A model generated the notes under the pieces. It had not been told where the DNA came from and searched no databases. It saw only the letters and a program-made list of their open reading frames with translations. Of a DNA stretch of 10,617 bases, positions 6,326 to 10,617 are shown piece by piece. Each line of letters begins with the position of its first letter. The stretch's first letter is position 1. The position numbers and the translations under genes were made by a program. The stretch is from Ignavibacteriales bacterium (GTDB taxonomy: Bacteria > Bacteroidota > Ignavibacteria > UBA10030 > SZUA-254): contig JACQYX010000061.1 of the NCBI GenBank assembly GCA_016207985.1, positions 1 through 10,617 on the forward strand. The letters are read 5' to 3'.

Positions 6326-9004
6326 CTATCTGCTTTCTTTAATGGGCAATGGTTCTCCAACAACTTCAAATTGCCCCTTCAGATAACCGGTTGTCGAAGA
6401 ATCTGACGTTCCAGAAAATCCCGGCTGTTTTCCACCGATACATATCTCGAACGTTCCTGGTTCAACGATTCGTTCATTTTGGTTATCGATAAGCGAGAGC
6501 TGCCGCGGCTCGAGAATGAACTCTATGTTTTTCCTTTCTCGCGGTTTCAAGTGTACACGTTTGAATCCCTGAAGCGAATGTATCGGAACAGTCGCCGAGG
6601 CATCTACATCCCGCGCATAAAGCTGAACGACTTCGTCACCTGCTACTTTCCCGATATTTTGAACTTCAACACTCACTTTAACTTTGCCTCCAGCATCAAT
6701 CTTATCCGGAATTTTTAAATTTGAATATTTGAACTTCGTATAACTCAATCCATACCCAAACGGATACAGCGGATCGCCGGTGAAGTAGCGGTATGTTCTT
6801 TCTTTCATACTGTAATCCTTGAATGGTGGAATCTGTTCAACGGAACGATAAAACGTAACCGGCAATCTCCCCGATGGATTGTAATCACCGAACAACACAT
6901 CAGCTAACGCATCACCTGCCGCCTGACCGGGATACCATGCTTCAATTATTGCAGGAACATTATCAGCCGCCCAGTTGACCGCAAGTGAGCTTCCATTCAG
7001 CAACACCAGCACAACCGGCTTTCCGATTTCCACTAATTCACGTAGCAAATCTTCTTGCGGCTGCGGTAATCCTATGTCAATCCTGTCACCGCCCTAAAAA
7101 CCCGGCACATTTACAGGCATCTCCTCACCTTCTAAGCGAGGTGAAAGACCCATCATCGCGATTACGACATCGGCATTCTTTGCAGCAGCGTGAGCTTCCT
7201 CTTTTAATTTTGGATTCGGTACAGCCCAAACCAATTTGACACTCGCATCGGCACGACGATCCCAATATTCAACTCTCATTTGATGTTGAGTACCTACTGC
7301 GAGGTAAACGTCTTTCCACTGTGTGATAACTACATGACGATCCGAATACTCGATGAGGAGTGAATCGTCGAGATAAATTCTGAACCCGCCGAATACATTC
7401 GCACCGAGTGAATATTTTCCTGTTACAGGCGGAACAATCGTTCCTGTCCATCGAATGCTGAAACTATCGGCTCGCATTCCTTTGATTGGAGGATTCTCCC
7501 ACCAATTAAAGTCAATCGTAGAATCGACCCGCACTATGAGCGGATCTCCCTCGAATTTATGATCATTGAAATACTCACCCTTCAAACCTTGGGTATCATC
7601 GCTGAATAAAAATTGTGATGGAATAACCTCGAAGTATGGCATGTTTTCAGCAACATCACATCCACGAGCAAAGAGAACTTTTGTTTTCTTCCCAACTTTT
7701 CGCTTGATGCCCTGCAACGGTGTCACCGGTTCGTAAGGAACTCCATTATAATTTCCAAGCAATACTTCCACATCATCGGCATTGGGACCAATCACAGCAA
7801 TTGATTTGATCTTTTTATCGAACGGAAGTAAATTGTTTTCATTTTTAAGAAGAACAATCGATTTTCTCGCCGCCTCAAGAGCGAGTTTGCGATGATCCTT
7901 CGAACCAAGGATACTGATTGGAATGGAAGCATAGTGTACTCGTCCCGCTGGATCGAACATTCCAAGTTGCATGCGAGAACGAAAGAGGCGCTTCAGCGAT
8001 TGATCGACTAATTCCTCACTCACGAGTCCTTTTCTAACCGCCACGCCGAGACTATCGTACGTTACTCCGCAGTTCAGATCGGTCCCTGCTTTTAATGCCA
8101 TCGCAGCAGCTTCAGGAGCGCTGCCGACGACTTTATGTGTGTTGTAGAAATCCATGATTGCCCAGCAATCGGAGACAACGTAACCATTGAACTTCCATTC
8201 ACCCCTCAGAATTTTTTGAATCAGCTCATTGCTTCCACAGCATGGCTCACCGCGAAACCGATTGTATGCACACATAACGGACTGAGCGTTACCTTCGATG
8301 ATCGCTGCTCTGAATGCAGGTAGATATGTTTCCCTCAAATCGCGCTCATCGATTATAGCATCGAAAACGTGTCGATCCGGTTCGGGACCGCTATGCACGG
8401 CAAAATGTTTCGGAGTGGCGACAGTCTTGAAGTACTTCGGATCGTTTCCCTGCATTCCTTTTACAAACTCTACCGCTAATCTTCCTGCAAGATAAGGGTC
8501 TTCTCCGAAAGTTTCCATGCCTCTTCCCCACCTCGGATCGCGAAAGATATTGATGTTCGGCGACCAGAAAGTCAAACCTTCATAAATTCCTCTTCTCCCT
8601 TTCCGTATTGCATCGTGATGCTTAGCCCGTGCCTCGTTAGCAATAGTGGTCGCTATCCGAAACATCAGATCGGTATCCCACGTTGCAGCAAGTCCGACTG
8701 CCTGAGGAAAAACAGTTGCTCGTCCGGCTCTTGCAACACCGTGAAGTGCTTCGTTCCACCAATTGTATTCGGGAATTCCTAATCGTTCAATCGATGGAGC
8801 GTTGTAAAGCATCTGTTTTACTTTTTCATCGAGTTTCAAACGACCTACAAGATCATTTACTCTTTCATCGATTGAGAGATCGGGATTTTGAAATGGAAAA
8901 GGAGGTTGGGAATTTCGGGTTTGAGAAATCCCATTCGTTACGGATATAAGTACGAGGATTAAAGTGAACATTAACGTTCGATAAACATTCATATAGATTT
9001 TCAT
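6326..9004 (-). pseudogene. Exported GH3 beta-xylosidase/beta-glucosidase, one in-frame TAG
   Basis: Family 3 glycoside hydrolase that would release terminal beta-D-xylose or glucose from oligosaccharides outside the cytoplasm. Start ATG 9004 has GGAG 7 nt upstream; residues 1-28 form a signal peptide. The TIM-barrel domain (about 40-350) shows WWNEALHGV, DPRWGRGMETFGEDPY, KHF and VVSDCWA with D279 the expected nucleophile. The second domain (about 370-450) is interrupted by a PA14 insert (about 470-595), then resumes to LEGEEM, the usual acid/base region. Codon 637 (7094-7096) is TAG, but the same frame continues without gap through GGDR, the rest of the domain (LVLLNGSSLAVNW) and a fibronectin-III-like tail to a second TAG at 6326. 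Read through, the protein is about 892 residues, normal for PA14-bearing GH3. VSDC and EALHGV favour the xylosidase-like branch, but substrate is not certain. I call it a pseudogene by nonsense mutation, or a base-call error. Confidence 0.93.
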
Positions 9005-9109
9005 GAGTTATCTCCAGAAAGTTGATTAATCATTAATGTAACATTGTGGAACGATCGTAAAAGACTTCTCACTTCTTGATGCATGATAATGAACTCAACT
9101 CCCTTTGCA

Positions 9110-9133
9110 CCCTTCTCTTCAAGAAGAGAAGGG
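9110..9133. repeat. Perfect palindromic intergenic repeat
   Basis: CCCTTCTCTTC (9110-9120) and GAAGAGAAGGG (9123-9133) form a perfect 11-bp stem around AA. The right side continues as a G-rich tract with two GGGGATG-like units. The form is that of small palindromic repeats scattered between genes in many FCB-group and cyanobacterial genomes. No T-tract follows in either direction, so it is not a standard terminator. Confidence 0.75.
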
Positions 9134-9253
9134 GGGATGGGGGATGAGTATATTATGAAGACAGTTCAATAAAAACGATAAAATGACCACGTCACATTGG
9201 TCAATCAGCTAATATACAAATTTTAAGTGAAGTACCAACCACTTTTGACAAAC

Positions 9254-9290
9254 AATAAAAAATCCCACGCTGATTGCTCAACGCGGGATT
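9254..9290 (-). terminator. Intrinsic terminator after the serine hydrolase gene
   Basis: On the minus strand AATCCCGCG and CGTGGGATT (9282-9290 and 9261-9269) pair over 9 bp with one G-U wobble around a 12-nt loop, followed by TTTTATTG. It begins 21 nt after the TAA at 9311, in the place expected for the end of that gene. Confidence 0.9.
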
Positions 9291-9310
9291 TAATCTAATT
9301 CAAACATTTC

Positions 9311-10617
9311 TTATTTCTTCTTATCGAACCGGAATTCCCCCGAGGGATCAATCTGTTTAAATGCTGTAACCTTCCCATTCTCCAGAATAAATTCGATGAT
9401 CAGATCGGAAAATTCTTTCATCCCAAATACATGTGGCTTTTTCGGTACTAATTGGTAGCGTGGTTGTCCGGGGATTGTAATAAATAATGAGTTATCACTT
9501 AAACTGACTTCAACGTTTGTGGCGGCTAACTCGTACTTACCGATATACTGTTTCAATGTTTTCGGTTCTATCAGTGTCTCATCGGGTTTGCGTACGAATG
9601 TCGCTTCCGATTCATCGAGCGAAATTACAGCCCGGTCGATCTCCCCCTGCGGACTTGTGAGAAAGTTTACAGACCAAGTACCATACCGCTCATCGTTCGG
9701 TGTATCAAATCGGTCATAATGATAATGATTAAGAGGAAGCTGGATGCCGTGAAAATTGTAGTTTGTCCTCTTACTCCGTGATTTTTAAAATACCATACGC
9801 GGGATGCTCGAATTGCCCTGCATAATCAGCAACCGGATGTGAGGATTTCGTATCGGCGATCTTGCCGGCGCCTGCTTTCGCTCTACCTTCTCTACCAGCC
9901 TGTTTAGCTTTCAGTCGATCCGGTAAACGTCGCTCACTCCATGGCGTCTGATCCAAGCCGAGCATTCTCTCATAAATATTATAGGTAATGATATTATACA
10001 GCGCGGCAGGATGATCGCCAATAACGAACACTACAACACCGATACTATCATATGGCATGCATGAGATTTGTGAATGAAAGCCATCGATGTCGCCGCCATG
10101 GTATGCGAGAAAATGGCCACGATAAGATGCAGTCCACCTGCCCATTCCGTAAACCGAATTCAGCATCTCTCCATAACCACGATTTTCTAATTGCGTGTTC
10201 GGAAGAGCAATCGCCGGAGCCAACGTCGCTTTGATAACACTCGAAGGAATTACCAGCTTGCCATCGTACTTGCCATCGTTCATCAAAGCAATCAACCAAT
10301 GAGAAATATCTTCGATGTTGGAAATAATCGATCCTGCAGGACCGACTCCCTCAGCTTCTTCGTAAAACGGTATGCGATAAAGAATTGTCGTATCACGCTT
10401 TTCGTTATAAGGAACACCATAGTCCGACTGTCGCTCCATATCTTTGATTGTGTAATAACTGTTTTTCATTTGAAGCGGTGTAAAGATTCGCTCGCGGACG
10501 AAATCTTCCCATGTCTTTCCGCCTAACAATTCAATGATATATCCCGATGACGCATACATCATGTTGTTGTAAAGAAATCCTTGCCTGAGTGACTGACTCG
10601 GCTCGAGATACTTCAAT
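9311..10617 (-). pseudogene. Serine beta-lactamase-like hydrolase with DUF3471-type C-terminus, frameshifted, 5' end outside window
   Basis: A PF00144 serine hydrolase (class C beta-lactamase / PBP4* / esterase superfamily), probably exported. The visible part begins inside the catalytic domain and lacks the N-terminus and the SxxK nucleophile motif, which lie beyond 10617. YNN (about residues 16-18 of the visible part) is in the place of the YxN motif, and HGGDIDGF supplies the third (H/K-x-G) motif. After a basic, Ala/Gly-rich linker comes HPVADYAGQFEHPAYGILKITE, the start of a DUF3471 domain. There the frame meets TAA at 9771-9773, but the domain continues in the next frame (NFHGIQLPLNHYHYDRF ... 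to FDKKK and TAA at 9311). One extra base near 9773 explains both the stop and the frame change. Such proteins act as peptidases or esterases on unknown substrates; activity is not predictable. Either a true pseudogene or an indel in the assembly. Confidence 0.9.

Larger units (their letters stand above)
9005..9310. other. Gene-free spacer between serine hydrolase and GH3
   Basis: About 300 bp with no convincing coding region. It holds the terminator of the right-hand gene (9254-9290), a perfect palindromic repeat with a G-rich flank (9110-9133), and a 6-bp inverted repeat TGACCA/TGGTCA with an 8-nt gap (9184-9203) that could be an operator. The part nearest GH3 should contain its promoter, but I see no strong consensus. 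Confidence 0.6.

Noticed and set aside
7094..7096. TAG as pyrrolysine or reassigned codon
   Set aside because: The DUF4097 gene and the GH3 gene itself end in TAG as a normal stop, and there is no sign of pyl genes or a biological reason for pyrrolysine in GH3.
9311..9556. A separate 81-residue gene
   Set aside because: The same frame is open further upstream and encodes the DUF3471-like continuation of the serine hydrolase; it is the frameshifted C-terminus.
1..10617. tRNA, rRNA, CRISPR array, transposase or phage gene
   Set aside because: No cloverleaf-like segments, no regularly spaced direct repeats outside coding repeats, and no recognisable mobile-element proteins were seen.

Overview
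The window reads as a bacterial chromosome with every supported gene on the minus strand. The ribosomal/translation cluster in the order rplM-rpsI-rpsB-tsf-pyrH, purine-rich Shine-Dalgarno sequences on most genes (e.g. before rpsB, the anti-sigma gene, the DUF4097 gene and GH3), a short ~199-residue EF-Ts, and an ECF sigma / HEAT-repeat anti-sigma / DUF4097 operon together suggest a member of the FCB group (Ignavibacteria-, Kryptonia- or KSB1-like). This is an inference from gene content and protein character, not a database placement.

Layout, given 5' to 3' on the minus strand (right to left). (1) 10617-9311: the 3' two thirds of a secreted-type serine hydrolase (beta-lactamase/PBP4*-like, PF00144) with a C-terminal DUF3471-type domain, broken by a frameshift near 9757-9773 and followed by a clear intrinsic terminator (9254-9290). 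(2) 9310-9005: a gene-free spacer with a perfect 11-bp palindromic repeat. (3) 9004-6326: an exported GH3 glycosidase (beta-xylosidase/beta-glucosidase type with PA14 insert and fibronectin-III-like C-terminus), full length except for one in-frame TAG at 7094-7096. (4) 6265-3630: an ECF sigma factor, a membrane anti-sigma factor with zinc-binding N-terminus and HEAT repeats, and a secreted DUF4097 beta-solenoid protein, joined by two ATGA start/stop overlaps and closed by a strong terminator (3566-3609). The anti-sigma gene carries an out-of-frame lesion in its HEAT region. (5) 3562-3350: a decayed GH3 remnant in which a PA14 fragment is fused directly to the GH3 C-terminal tail. (6) 3349-3168: putative promoter and hairpin leader. 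(7) 3167-1: rplM, rpsI, rpsB, tsf and the first 221 codons of pyrH, all intact, with a repeat-rich 195-bp spacer between rpsI and rpsB and a terminator-like hairpin directly in front of pyrH.

Functionally, the left third is core translation and pyrimidine-nucleotide metabolism. The right two thirds is an envelope/extracellular accessory region: polysaccharide breakdown (GH3), a periplasmic or surface serine hydrolase, and a membrane-signalling operon that probably controls envelope genes. The most notable feature is the contrast between the intact housekeeping operon and four separate lesions in about 7 kb of accessory DNA, with the sigma operon flanked on both sides by GH3 sequence. I found no RNA gene, CRISPR array, transposase or phage gene.
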